A stretch of DNA of 64,000 nucleotides. Origin: DATJBF01 sp035515475. GTDB taxonomy: Bacteria; Verrucomicrobiota; Verrucomicrobiia; Palsa-1439. Every line of letters begins with the position of its first letter. Position 1 is the first letter of the stretch. Below the pieces are notes generated by a model. The model saw nothing but the letters and a program-made list of their open reading frames with translations. It had not been told where the DNA came from and ran no database searches. The stretch is from contig DATJBF010000060.1 of the NCBI GenBank assembly GCA_035515475.1, forward strand, positions 61,413 to 125,412. Reading direction: 5' to 3'. A program made the translations under genes and the position numbers. This document shows, piece after piece, positions 22,012-30,863 of this stretch.

Positions 22012-24195
22012 ATGATGCGTGATTTTCGAACTGCCAGCTATCCACTTCAACAGCCGGCTAACTCCAAGATTGCCGTCCTCGTGGCACGTTGCCGCCGACC
22101 GGCGAATGAGTGTCGCCGAGACGTCGCGGTGTGGGCGTTATCGGTCATGTTGGCGCTGGCTGCCGTCACAAGTAACGCGGATGCAGCGACACTCGTTTGG
22201 ACGAATGGCGACGGGGTTTGGCAGAGCACCACCGCTTGGAGTCCTGCGGGCGGTTTTCCGGGCGCGGGCGACAACGCGTTGTTCACGAATGCCGCCACAT
22301 ACTACGTGACGCTCACCGATGACGTTATCAACATCGACAGCAACTTTTTCAGCAACGCGTCGAATACCACTGCCACGGTCACGCTGGACTTGAACACGCA
22401 CGAACTCAAGCCGATATACAGCGGAACCAGTCCTGGCGCGTTTGTCGTGGCTGATCAGGCGACCAGCACCACGACCGTTTATCTCGCCTCTTCCACGGTT
22501 GCGGGGAAGGGGTTGGTCGTTCCCGGGCGGATCGTTGTCGGGAGATACGGATTCGGCACGCTGTTCGTCACCAACGGCAATGTCTCGGTGGTTACCACGA
22601 TCTTGGCCAACGGGGCCGGTGGATCTGGAACCATTGTCCTCAGCGGTCCGAATACGGTCTGGAACAACTCGGATCCCCTTGCGATCGGCAACAACTCGAA
22701 CAGTTTCGGAAGCACGTTGGTGATCTCCAATTCTGCGGTGATGGATGTCGTCGGCACGTTCAGACTGGGCAGCGGGTCCAGCAGCGGCGGGTCTAGCAAC
22801 AACACGCTTCTGTTGGATTCTGGCGGTAGGCTGTTCACGCACACGGGCCCGGCCACCATCGGCAACAACGGCAGCGTCACCTCTTGGTCACCCTCGTACA
22901 ACAACACGGCAACGGTCCAAGGAGGAGCCGTTTGGGATAATGGAAAATCAACGATGGTTATCGGATACGCCAGCGGTGGCGGCGGGGCGACAGGCAACGT
23001 GCTCATCGTCGGGGCCGGGGGGGTCGTTACCAATGTCTCCCAGCTCACGATTAGCGCTGGTAACACGCTCAGCCTGCAGGGCGGGCTGTTTCAGGGGACG
23101 ACGACATGCGGGGGCATGGTGCAGGGCTTCGGCACGGTGCTCGGTAGCGTGACCATCTCGGGAGGAGGCCATTTCAGTCCCGCCAATTCGCTCGGCCAGT
23201 TGACGTTCTCCAACAGCGTGACGGTGGCTGGTGGGGCGACCACGACGGTCGAGTTGGGTACCAATACGAGTGCGACCGTGGTCCGGGGCAACCTGACTTT
23301 GGGCGGCACACTAAACGTCATCGATGGCGGCGGATTCACTCACGGCAGCTATACGCTATTCACCTATAGCGGGACGCTCACCTACAACGGCCTGACGATC
23401 GGCACAACCCCCGATAGCGCGCTCACCTACACGATCGACACCAGTACCCCCGGCGCCGTGAAGCTGAATGTGGCAGAACCGGGGGTTGCAGGGCTTACGA
23501 TAACCAATGCCGTGCTGCAGGTCGGCAGTGTAGCCGTGGTCGTGGCCGGCGACACGAACGTGTTCAACTTCGATACGTCGGATCTGGGCGACAGCCCGCT
23601 GAGTTTCCAGTGGTCGTTTGGCGATGGCGTGACCAACGACTGGTCAACGTCGAACACGGCGGAACATGTCTACGGCACCAATTGCGGACCGTATGAGGCC
23701 GGCCTGACTGTCAGCAACGAGGATATTTTCGTCAGTGGCAACTTCACCGTCGTGGTGGCGTGTCAACTGAACGTTACCCAATTGCATCTGCAGCCAAATT
23801 TCGCCAAGACCAATGGCGACGCATGTGTTGTCATGGGCTCGTTTGACCTGCCGGCGGGTTACAGTTTCGCCAACAAGTCGGCGACCTTGGATATTGGCGG
23901 TGCCGAGGTATCCTTTGCCCTCAACAAGCGTGGGATCGGCGTGAACGGTCTCAGCAAGTTCAACAAGCCAGCCTACAACAAGAAGGCCGCTCTGTGGAAG
24001 TTTAAGGCCACGTTGAAGAAAGGGTCATGGCAGATCCCGTGGGCCGATTACAGCATCACCAATACAAACCTACCGAAGCCGGGAGTGCTGATAACCAACG
24101 TGCCGGTGGTCTTGCTTCTGGACACGGAAGCATTCATGGCAACCACGAATTTGCAGTACACGGCAAAGCAGAACAAGTCCGGCTTAGCCAAGTAA
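22012..24195 (+). CDS. Secreted beta-helix (autotransporter-repeat-like) protein with shared C-terminal module
   Basis: A 727-aa secreted protein. A long positively charged N-terminus precedes a signal peptide-like stretch (VWALSVMLALAAVTSNADA). Next comes ATLVWTNGDGVWQSTTAW and about 400 residues of N/T/G/S-rich beta-strand repeats such as LFVTNGNVSVVTTILANGAG and LTISAGNTLSLQGG, typical of verrucomicrobial 'autotransporter-associated beta strand' proteins that lack a barrel domain. Residues about 498-727 repeat the PKD-like plus C-terminal module of the upstream pectate lyase. AAGGAG precedes the ATG. It probably acts outside the cell; the ligand or substrate is unknown. A terminator follows. 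Confidence 0.75.
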   Translation: MMRDFRTASYPLQQPANSKIAVLVARCRRPANECRRDVAVWALSVMLALAAVTSNADAATLVWTNGDGVWQSTTAWSPAGGFPGAGDNALFTNAATYYVTLTDDVINIDSNFFSNASNTTATVTLDLNTHELKPIYSGTSPGAFVVADQATSTTTVYLASSTVAGKGLVVPGRIVVGRYGFGTLFVTNGNVSVVTTILANGAGGSGTIVLSGPNTVWNNSDPLAIGNNSNSFGSTLVISNSAVMDVVGTFRLGSGSSSGGSSNNTLLLDSGGRLFTHTGPATIGNNGSVTSWSPSYNNTATVQGGAVWDNGKSTMVIGYASGGGGATGNVLIVGAGGVVTNVSQLTISAGNTLSLQGGLFQGTTTCGGMVQGFGTVLGSVTISGGGHFSPANSLGQLTFSNSVTVAGGATTTVELGTNTSATVVRGNLTLGGTLNVIDGGGFTHGSYTLFTYSGTLTYNGLTIGTTPDSALTYTIDTSTPGAVKLNVAEPGVAGLTITNAVLQVGSVAVVVAGDTNVFNFDTSDLGDSPLSFQWSFGDGVTNDWSTSNTAEHVYGTNCGPYEAGLTVSNEDIFVSGNFTVVVACQLNVTQLHLQPNFAKTNGDACVVMGSFDLPAGYSFANKSATLDIGGAEVSFALNKRGIGVNGLSKFNKPAYNKKAALWKFKATLKKGSWQIPWADYSITNTNLPKPGVLITNVPVVLLLDTEAFMATTNLQYTAKQNKSGLAK
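23503..24195 (+). repeat. Duplicated coding module, copy 2
   Basis: Second copy of the module at 20941-21642. The last about 135 codons are the most conserved, including ALWKFKATLKKGSWQ and the C-terminal NKSGLAK. Confidence 0.85.
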
Positions 24196-24224
24196 TTCGG
24201 GTAAATTGAATCCAGCAAGTTGAC

Positions 24225-24256
24225 GAGGCCGCCGTTTGGCGGCCTCGGGCGTTTTT
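24225..24256 (+). terminator. Rho-independent terminator
   Basis: GAGGCCGCC and GGCGGCCTC form a perfect 9-bp stem with a GTTT loop (24225-24246), followed by GGGCG and TTTTT. It ends the beta-helix gene transcript. The converging GH57 gene stops 34 bp further on. Confidence 0.85.
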
Positions 24257-24289
24257 GTTCGCGTGTGTGGGGGGTGTCCCGGCGAGCGT

Positions 24290-25750
24290 TTACAGGTCGT
24301 GCTTCAGGATCTCGGTCCCGCGTCGGCAGAGTTCGCGCGCGTAATCGGTCCAGCGGCCCTGTCCACCCCAATAGCGGTAGCAACTGGTTTGCGTCGCCAA
24401 TAGGTGAAGCAATGCGTTGCGGTAGGCGCGACTGCGTTTGTCCACGTGGCGGTGATCAGTTGTTTCATGGAACAACGCGCTGAGCTTGTTCATCGGGTCG
24501 AGCACGCTCTCGTAACCGCGCACCCAACTCAGGTTATTGGTCCAAGAGGCGCCTTCCATGGTGAATCGGTGGTCGTGCTGCCGGAGTTCCTCAATGAGCT
24601 GGTTGACGCGCTCGGGCGTTGGCGGATCACCGACCTGCTTCCAAATCTTGTGCTGGTGGAGCGGCTGGATGGGCTCGAAATCCCGTTCCGTAACACCCGC
24701 GGCCCCCAACAACTCCAAATACTCCGTGACGTTGAGTCCGACGACGCCTTCGCTGCCCACTTGATGCCAGACCTGATTGTAGTTCTGGGGAAATTCGTTC
24801 ATCATTACGCCGCCGTTCTCGCCGTCGCTGATCTGAAACACCAACGGTGGAATGGACGCGCCTCTCTGGTTGCGTGGGTGCTGGCCTTGGGCTTCGTGAA
24901 AGGGCTGCATCTGGCCGATGAGCTTCGTATCCGAACCTTGGGTCTTGATCACCGCCGTAATTGACGTCTCCTCACCCTTCGAATTGCGCGCGATCAGCCG
25001 GCGCGGCAGGTAACGCTCTCGCAGACCATGGCCATCAAGTTCTTCAACGGAGTGCTCCTGCACAGCCAACCATTCGTAGCCGCACGTGCGCAAGGCCCGG
25101 ACGTATTCGAAACAGACGTCGGGATGGTTCGGCAGGTGCATTTCCGGCGGCGAAAACCCGCGTACGCGTCCCAGTGCTCCCCAGCCGAAAATGGCCGCGA
25201 AGTGGTGTTGCCAAGCGCGAATGTGCAGCCCGACGTCAGGAACGGGCGTGGACGGCACGACGGCGTGGCCCCACATCGTTCCGAGCCATTCGACGTGCGG
25301 CCAGTATCTTTCGTCCACCGTGACGCTGCGCAGGTTATCAATGATGTCGCCCCGTTGCATCTGGCGCAGGCCGAACAGGAGTTCGCCCGAATAATCGAGC
25401 ATCACCCGCGGATGCCGGCCCGCGTTCACCAACTCACGAATGAAATCGGCGATGCGGGTATAACACCAGGCGAATACGGGCGCATCGTGGTTGCCGTGGA
25501 TGTGCTGGCGCTCCATCATGTACTGGAGATTGCCGATCATCCGCGCCTGATGCAGATCGCCATCGTCAAACACCAACGGCTGATGCATGTGCAGCGCGAC
25601 GCCGAAAGCCGATTGCAGCCGGTCAAGACGAATGGGTGTGCGTTCCAAAAACACCCGCCCCCGATGAGTCGACGCGGCCTCCACTTGCGCTTCCCAACCC
25701 GAAATGTTGGGCAGGCCCTCGATGATTTCCGGGATCGGTTCGGGCGTCAT
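24290..25750 (-). CDS. Glycoside hydrolase family 57 protein
   Basis: A 486-aa GH57-type (beta/alpha)7-barrel protein. Visible family signs are the N-terminal GVALHMHQPLVF, SGELLFGLRQM, the FSPPEMHLPN segment that in GH57 carries catalytic-region residues, and ISDGENGGVMMNEFPQNY (the second catalytic region, with Asp). GH57 includes alpha-amylases, 4-alpha-glucanotransferases, amylopullulanases and branching enzymes. It is last in the minus-strand alpha-glucan operon and overlaps the other GH57 gene by 4 nt. The two may form a heteromeric or sequential pair. Exact activity is not readable from sequence. Confidence 0.83.
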   Translation of the reverse strand: MTPEPIPEIIEGLPNISGWEAQVEAASTHRGRVFLERTPIRLDRLQSAFGVALHMHQPLVFDDGDLHQARMIGNLQYMMERQHIHGNHDAPVFAWCYTRIADFIRELVNAGRHPRVMLDYSGELLFGLRQMQRGDIIDNLRSVTVDERYWPHVEWLGTMWGHAVVPSTPVPDVGLHIRAWQHHFAAIFGWGALGRVRGFSPPEMHLPNHPDVCFEYVRALRTCGYEWLAVQEHSVEELDGHGLRERYLPRRLIARNSKGEETSITAVIKTQGSDTKLIGQMQPFHEAQGQHPRNQRGASIPPLVFQISDGENGGVMMNEFPQNYNQVWHQVGSEGVVGLNVTEYLELLGAAGVTERDFEPIQPLHQHKIWKQVGDPPTPERVNQLIEELRQHDHRFTMEGASWTNNLSWVRGYESVLDPMNKLSALFHETTDHRHVDKRSRAYRNALLHLLATQTSCYRYWGGQGRWTDYARELCRRGTEILKHDL

Positions 25751-26949
25751 GGGGCTTTTCCCATCTGGTGCAGGGCCGTGTCGAGCAAGTGGTAGGCTTG
25801 CTCAATGTCGTCGAACGATCGATACACCCAGCGGCTACCCCAATAGAAGTTGCAGCTGGTTTCCGCCGTCAAGATATGGTCGTAGGCTCGTGTGATCAGG
25901 AGACGGACTTCTTCGCGGTCGCCATTCGCCTGGCCACGTTGGTCGAACGTCTGCTTGACCTGCTGGTAGTAGCGACTGGCGTTGCGGATTTCGTCCCACC
26001 CTTTCTTCTGGAGCAGCGAGCCGGTCCACTGGGTGAAGTCGCCTCCCCAATGATGCTCTGTATTCCATGCGCCGCGATGGACCGCGACTTCCTCGGTGGG
26101 GGGGAAGCGACGAAGGTATTCGCTGATGTGGATCGGCGCGAATCCCAAGGTGCCGCTGCGGTAGCGATCCAGAATCGGGCGATAAAAGTATCCCCAGAAA
26201 CCGCTCTCGACGCGCGGAGCCCGGAACCAGCCGCCGTTCTCGCCATCCGTCCACGTCGTCACCAGCGCCGGAAAATCGCAGAACTTGGTCCGCTGCTGCA
26301 CCTCGTATTGAAACCACCCGGGATCCAACCCACTGAGTTGGGCGTTGGACAGTTCACGGTCGCGGGGTATGACGACGATTTCGGCGCCGTCGTAACGGGC
26401 CAGGTAAGGCCGGTAGCGCAGTTCTTCCCAGCGCATGGGGCGTTTGGGTTTGATATACCAGCAATCCACAATGACGTATCGGTAGCCGTGGCGCGCGAGC
26501 ACGGGGATCATTTCCATGCAGAAACCCATCTCGGGAGGCCAGAACCCGTCGAACCGTTCTCGGCCGAGCAGGTGTCGTCCCAACCCCTGCCACCAAGCTG
26601 TCTGCGCATCCCAGTCCGCCGGCGGGATCAGGGGATACACCGAGTGATACAGCCCGCTGCCCAGGTACTCGATATTGGCGCGCCGGTAGCGAGCCAGAAA
26701 ATCCTCGATATTTACCACATCATGAAACGTCTCGCGCACGCCGGGGTCTTCGAGTTGTTTGAGCAGCGTGCCCGAAAAACTCAAATGCAAACGGGCCACG
26801 TCTTCATAGCCTTCGAGCATGCGGGTCGGACGATCGTAGCACCAAAGGATTTGTTTGGCTTCCCATCGCTCGGGGCTGTTGTGGAGGGCGATCAGGTTGC
26901 CCAGCGGCTGGTGCATGTGCAACCCGAGTGCGTGATAAACCTCAGCCAT
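25747..26949 (-). CDS. Glycoside hydrolase family 57 protein
   Basis: A 400-aa GH57 protein starting MAEVYHALGLHMHQPLGNL, with LSFSGTLLKQLE, GFWPPEMGFCMEMIPVL (catalytic Glu region) and TTWTDGENGGWF (catalytic Asp region). The ATG at 26949 is preferred because it gives the canonical GH57 N-terminus and overlaps the glgB stop by 8 nt; longer frames run into glgB. Related to, but distinct from, the GH57 gene downstream. Probably an intracellular amylase or glucanotransferase that acts on glycogen-type polymers, judging from the operon context. Confidence 0.83.
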   Translation of the reverse strand: MAEVYHALGLHMHQPLGNLIALHNSPERWEAKQILWCYDRPTRMLEGYEDVARLHLSFSGTLLKQLEDPGVRETFHDVVNIEDFLARYRRANIEYLGSGLYHSVYPLIPPADWDAQTAWWQGLGRHLLGRERFDGFWPPEMGFCMEMIPVLARHGYRYVIVDCWYIKPKRPMRWEELRYRPYLARYDGAEIVVIPRDRELSNAQLSGLDPGWFQYEVQQRTKFCDFPALVTTWTDGENGGWFRAPRVESGFWGYFYRPILDRYRSGTLGFAPIHISEYLRRFPPTEEVAVHRGAWNTEHHWGGDFTQWTGSLLQKKGWDEIRNASRYYQQVKQTFDQRGQANGDREEVRLLITRAYDHILTAETSCNFYWGSRWVYRSFDDIEQAYHLLDTALHQMGKAP

Positions 26950-29029
26950 CGGACGGTCCCTCGATTGGGGCTGGTGCATCTTCCGATTGCGGCATGATTG
27001 GATCGTGCGCTCGGGGTGGGGCGGCTTCTTCAACCTCCGGCACTACGGCGTCGTCCGCCGGAGGTGGTTCATAGACAAAAAACGAAGCCGCCAGCGGCGG
27101 TATCGTCAGGGTTAGCGAATGAGGCCGGCCATGCCACCAGTAGTCCTCCGCGGTCGCGCCGCCATTGTTGCCAGCCCCGCTCCCGCCGTACTCGCGGGCG
27201 TCGCTGTTGAGCAGTTCCCGCCACCGGCCCGGCCACGGGACGCCTACGCGATAATTGCGCAGCACTCCCGGCAGGAAATGGCAGACGACGAGCACCGCCT
27301 GGTCGCCGTCGCGTCCTTTGCGGAGGAAGCTGAGCACCTGATTGGTGTGGTCGTGGCAATCGACCCACTCGAACCCGGCCGGGTCACAATCCAACTCGTG
27401 CAGCGCCGGCCATTGCGCGTAGGCGCGGTTCAGGTCGCGAACCCATTGCCGAAGGGTGCGGTGGGCTGGTTCACTCAACAAGTGCCAGTCGAGACTTTGA
27501 TCGTGGTTCCACTCGCGCCACTGGCCGAACTCGCCCCCCATGAACAGAAGTTTCTTGCCCGGTTGGCCGTAGAGATAACCGTACAGCAAGCGCAGCCCGG
27601 CGAACTTGTCCCAGACGTTGCCAGGCAATTTGCTCAGGAGCGACCGCTTGCAGTGCACCACCTCGTCATGCGACAGCGGCAAGACGAAATTCTCGGCAAA
27701 TGCATACATCATCCGGAACGTCAGCTTGTTCAACAGGCCGCGGCGCACGTGAAACGGTTTGCTCATGTATTCGAGGGTGTCGTGCATCCAACCCATGTCC
27801 CACTTGAAGGTGAACCCCAATCCGCCGTCGCGCGTCGGGCGGGAGACCATCGGGTACGTCGTTGCTTCCTCGGCACAGGTCAGCACATCGGGAAACTCAA
27901 CGGCGAGCTTCTCGTGCAACTGACGCAGGAAACTCACCGCCTCCAGATTCTCGCGACCGCCGTAACGATTGGGATTCCACTGCCCCGGTTTGCGGCAATA
28001 ATCGCGATATACCATGAACGAAACCGCGTCAGCCCGCAGGCCGTCCACGTGGTACTGACGCAGCCAGAACAGCGCGTTGCTGAGCAAAAAGCTACGCACC
28101 TCGGGACGCTCATAATCAAACAGCACGCTCTGCCACTCGGGAAGATGATGGTTGCGGGAGTCGGCGTGTTCGTACAAGCAACTGCCGTCAAACCGCGCTA
28201 AGGCGTGTGCGTCGTACGGGAAATGCACGGGGACCCAATCCAGAATCACGCCGATGCCCCGCTGATGCAGGTAATCGACGAGGTACATCAGATCCTGCGG
28301 CGAGCCATAGCGGCTGGTCGCCGCAAAGAGACCGGTGGGCTGGTAACCCCACGACCCGTAGAACGGATGTTCCATCAGCGGCAGCAATTCTACGTGCGTG
28401 AAGCCCATCTCCTGCACGTACGTCGCCAGTTTTGGCGCCAGTTCCCGATACGTCAACCAACGATTCCCCTCCTCGGGCACGCGCATCCACGAGCCGGCGT
28501 GTACCTCGTAAATCGAGATCGGCCGCGCCGGCCAGTTGTGATTGCGCCGCTGTTCCAGCCATGTTGCATCGCCCCACGCGTACTCGAGGTCCCAAATGAC
28601 CGACGCCGACCGCGGTGGCACCTCGGTGTAAAACGCGAACGGATCGGCCTTGTCCAGCGAGTGGCCGTTGACCTTCGAGACGATTCGGTACTTGTAGAGT
28701 GACCCTCGTGGCGCTCCTGGAACAAACGTTTCCCACACCCCGGAATCCCGCCAGCGCTGCAACGGGTGCGCGCCGGTCTCCCAGTTGTTGAAGTCGCCCA
28801 CGACGGATACCTGGGCCGCCTGCGGTGCCCACACCGCAAAGTACACTCCTCCTGCCGCCGACCCGCCGACCGGATGTGCGCCAAGTCTCTCGTACAACCG
28901 GGAGTGTTCCCCCTTGGCGAACTGGTCCACGTCGTCCGCAGTCAGCAGGCTTGGCGGCGATGGATTGGGCCCGTCCGCCGATGCTACGGCGGGGAGGTCC
29001 GTCTCCACGAGTGGCGACAGCGGTTCCAC
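26942..29029 (-). CDS. glgB: 1,4-alpha-glucan branching enzyme
   Basis: Introduces alpha-1,6 branches into glycogen. The 695-aa GH13 protein has an N-terminal CBM48 domain (VYFAVWAPQAAQVSVVGDFNNW), then the TIM barrel with YEVHAGSW, FTHVELLPLMEHPF, DWVPVHFP, VDGLRADAVSFM (nucleophile Asp), CAEEATTYP (acid Glu) and LSHDEVVH (third acidic residue). A C-terminal all-beta domain follows. The start is a GTG at 29029. The last about 45 residues are a Pro/Glu-rich tail not usual for GlgB. It sits in the glycogen operon after the CBM48 gene. Confidence 0.93.
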   Translation of the reverse strand: MEPLSPLVETDLPAVASADGPNPSPPSLLTADDVDQFAKGEHSRLYERLGAHPVGGSAAGGVYFAVWAPQAAQVSVVGDFNNWETGAHPLQRWRDSGVWETFVPGAPRGSLYKYRIVSKVNGHSLDKADPFAFYTEVPPRSASVIWDLEYAWGDATWLEQRRNHNWPARPISIYEVHAGSWMRVPEEGNRWLTYRELAPKLATYVQEMGFTHVELLPLMEHPFYGSWGYQPTGLFAATSRYGSPQDLMYLVDYLHQRGIGVILDWVPVHFPYDAHALARFDGSCLYEHADSRNHHLPEWQSVLFDYERPEVRSFLLSNALFWLRQYHVDGLRADAVSFMVYRDYCRKPGQWNPNRYGGRENLEAVSFLRQLHEKLAVEFPDVLTCAEEATTYPMVSRPTRDGGLGFTFKWDMGWMHDTLEYMSKPFHVRRGLLNKLTFRMMYAFAENFVLPLSHDEVVHCKRSLLSKLPGNVWDKFAGLRLLYGYLYGQPGKKLLFMGGEFGQWREWNHDQSLDWHLLSEPAHRTLRQWVRDLNRAYAQWPALHELDCDPAGFEWVDCHDHTNQVLSFLRKGRDGDQAVLVVCHFLPGVLRNYRVGVPWPGRWRELLNSDAREYGGSGAGNNGGATAEDYWWHGRPHSLTLTIPPLAASFFVYEPPPADDAVVPEVEEAAPPRAHDPIMPQSEDAPAPIEGPSDG

Positions 29030-29060
29030 GAGAAGTTCTGGCTGCGTCTAGGGCGTCGGC

Positions 29061-29417
29061 CTAGTCGTCCTCCGCCTCGGCGATTGCGCGACGCGACGGG
29101 CCGCGAACCACCAACACCGAATTACGCCCGCCATAGGGATTGAACGCCGATTCCTTTGCGGTGGGGTCTTCTTGCCATTGGCCATCCACGACGAACCGGT
29201 ATTCGTACCGACCGGGGGACAGCGACACAGACGTGCGCCAGACTCCTCCCGATTCCTTGTTCAACGGGTTGCTCTTGGCATCCCAGCCGTTAAAGCTTCC
29301 TGCTACCGATACGGAGCGCGCCTTGGGCGCAGTCAGCTTCAGTTCTACCGCCTCGTCCTGAGAGCCGGTCCTTGTCCCCGCCCGACTCCATGTGCCAGCC
29401 GCTTGGTTGCCTTTCAT
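29061..29417 (-). CDS. Stand-alone CBM48 (AMPK-type glycogen-binding) protein
   Basis: A 118-aa protein with a single early-set/CBM48 domain: LTAPKARSVSVAGSFNGWDAKSNP, then GVWRTSVSLSPGRYEYRFVVDGQWQEDP and FNPYGGRNSVLVV. The Trp of NGW and the YEYRFVVDG strand are the usual carbohydrate-binding landmarks. AAGGAGG lies 8 nt before the ATG. No catalytic domain is attached. Such proteins probably tether or regulate glycogen enzymes; here it sits between the glycosyltransferase gene and glgB. Confidence 0.88.
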   Translation of the reverse strand: MKGNQAAGTWSRAGTRTGSQDEAVELKLTAPKARSVSVAGSFNGWDAKSNPLNKESGGVWRTSVSLSPGRYEYRFVVDGQWQEDPTAKESAFNPYGGRNSVLVVRGPSRRAIAEAEDD

Positions 29418-29463
29418 TACACTGCCTCCTTTATTTCTGTTTTTGTCTTCACGTCAGATTGTT

Positions 29464-30624
29464 CTACGAACGGTAGCATTGGGCGGTCGTCTCCGCAATC
29501 CTGTCCCACGTAAAAGCTGATTCGACCGCCACCCGCCCGTTGCGACCCATCCAGCGCGCCCATTCCCAGTTGGTGAACAATGTGCCCAATCCCCACCCGA
29601 TGGATTCCACAGTGGGATAGACCTTCAGGCCGTTGACATTGTGCCAGACGAATTCGCCCGGCCCGCCGTACTGCGACGCGACCACCGGCTTCCCGGCGGC
29701 CCATCCTTCCAACACGGTGATGCCAAACGGCTCGTTGCGGCTGGGCAGGCAGACCGCATCGCAGGCCTTGAATAACTCGACCGCTTGGCCGCTCGGCATG
29801 TACCCAAACCAGCGAATCGCATGCTGCACTCCCAACGATCGGGCCCGGTGTTCAAGGGCTCCCCGTAAATGACCCTCGCCTGCCAGAATGAATTTGGCGT
29901 GTGGATAATAACGCAGCAGCCCCGGGATTGCCTCCAGCAACAGGTCCGGGCCCTTCTGCACCGTCATTCGTCCGACATACAAGACGGTCGGATCCATCGG
30001 CCCAATGCCATAGCGGGCTTTCACGTCGCCCGGATTGAGCCAGCCGTTGAATTTGTGCGCCGACACACCGTTGTGGATCACCCAGCATTTCCAGTCCGGC
30101 AAATTGTACATCCACATGAGTTCGCCCTTCAGTGCACCACTGACGGCGATGACCCGGTCGGCGCAATACGTCCCGTGTCGCTCGTGGTCCCGCACGCGGG
30201 CGGAGCTGCCACCCCAGAAACAGTTGCCGCACCTCCCGTATTCGGTGGAGTGCATGGTGAGAACCGCGTTGTGATCGGGCCGGCCCTGCTTGATCCAAAC
30301 CACGGCGTTGGAAGCAAGCCAGTCGTGCCCGTGAATGACGTCGAAGTGCCCGATGTAATTCTCGGTCTGGCAAAAATGCCAGGCCATCGAGCGGCACATC
30401 TCCTGAATCTCGTCCACGAAATCGCGACACAGATTGTGGGGACAATAGTGATACCAAACGCCGTCCAACCGTGTCACTCCGCCACTCCCGTAAGTCGGGC
30501 GGGTGAACACGTGCACTTCATGTCCGGCGCGCTGCAGAGCCGCCGCCAACTCGGTCACGTGGGCCGCTACACCGCCCACCGACCAGCCGTGCAGAGCCTC
30601 CCAGGAAAACATGGCAATCTTCAT
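29464..30624 (-). CDS. Glycosyltransferase (GT-B, GT4/glycogen-synthase-like)
   Basis: A 386-aa GT-B glycosyltransferase. The N-terminal acceptor domain starts MKIAMFSWEALHGWSVGGVAAHVTELAAAL, where the KxGGL glycogen-synthase motif is relaxed to SVGGV. HGHDWL and HSTEYGR follow. The C-terminal donor domain has VLYVGRMTVQKGPDLLLEA, FILAGEGHLRG and the E-x7-E motif RNEPFGITVLEG. First in the operon with CBM48, glgB and GH57 genes, so it probably elongates alpha-glucan from a nucleotide sugar. No glgC or glgP is seen here. The start at 30624 gives the natural N-terminus; the upstream in-frame extension has no similarity. Confidence 0.85.
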   Translation of the reverse strand: MKIAMFSWEALHGWSVGGVAAHVTELAAALQRAGHEVHVFTRPTYGSGGVTRLDGVWYHYCPHNLCRDFVDEIQEMCRSMAWHFCQTENYIGHFDVIHGHDWLASNAVVWIKQGRPDHNAVLTMHSTEYGRCGNCFWGGSSARVRDHERHGTYCADRVIAVSGALKGELMWMYNLPDWKCWVIHNGVSAHKFNGWLNPGDVKARYGIGPMDPTVLYVGRMTVQKGPDLLLEAIPGLLRYYPHAKFILAGEGHLRGALEHRARSLGVQHAIRWFGYMPSGQAVELFKACDAVCLPSRNEPFGITVLEGWAAGKPVVASQYGGPGEFVWHNVNGLKVYPTVESIGWGLGTLFTNWEWARWMGRNGRVAVESAFTWDRIAETTAQCYRS

Positions 30625-30805
30625 AGATACCTCAGCTTCACCGACACCCCACTCGCAACGTGTCGCCATCTCCACCGCATGCGAACCATGACCAGCGTTC
30701 GTCCTGCAATACCTGGTGGCCCAGCCCACATAACATATCTGCGCCCGGCACACAACCGGTTTCGAACTGCGGCTGCTGGCAGACCCATCGAATCTCAGGA
30801 GACCC

Positions 30806-30835
30806 TTGCGAGCGAGAGCTTCGGTGGGATAAAAT
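30806..30835 (+). promoter_or_regulatory. Putative promoter of ackA
   Basis: TTGCGA (30806-30811), an 18-nt spacer and TAAAAT (30830-30835) lie 28 bp before the ackA start. The gap of 239 bp is shared with the divergent glycogen operon. No strong Shine-Dalgarno is visible before the ackA ATG. Confidence 0.45.
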
Positions 30836-30863
30836 GCGTCGCTACTGAGTCATTCGATCTCTC

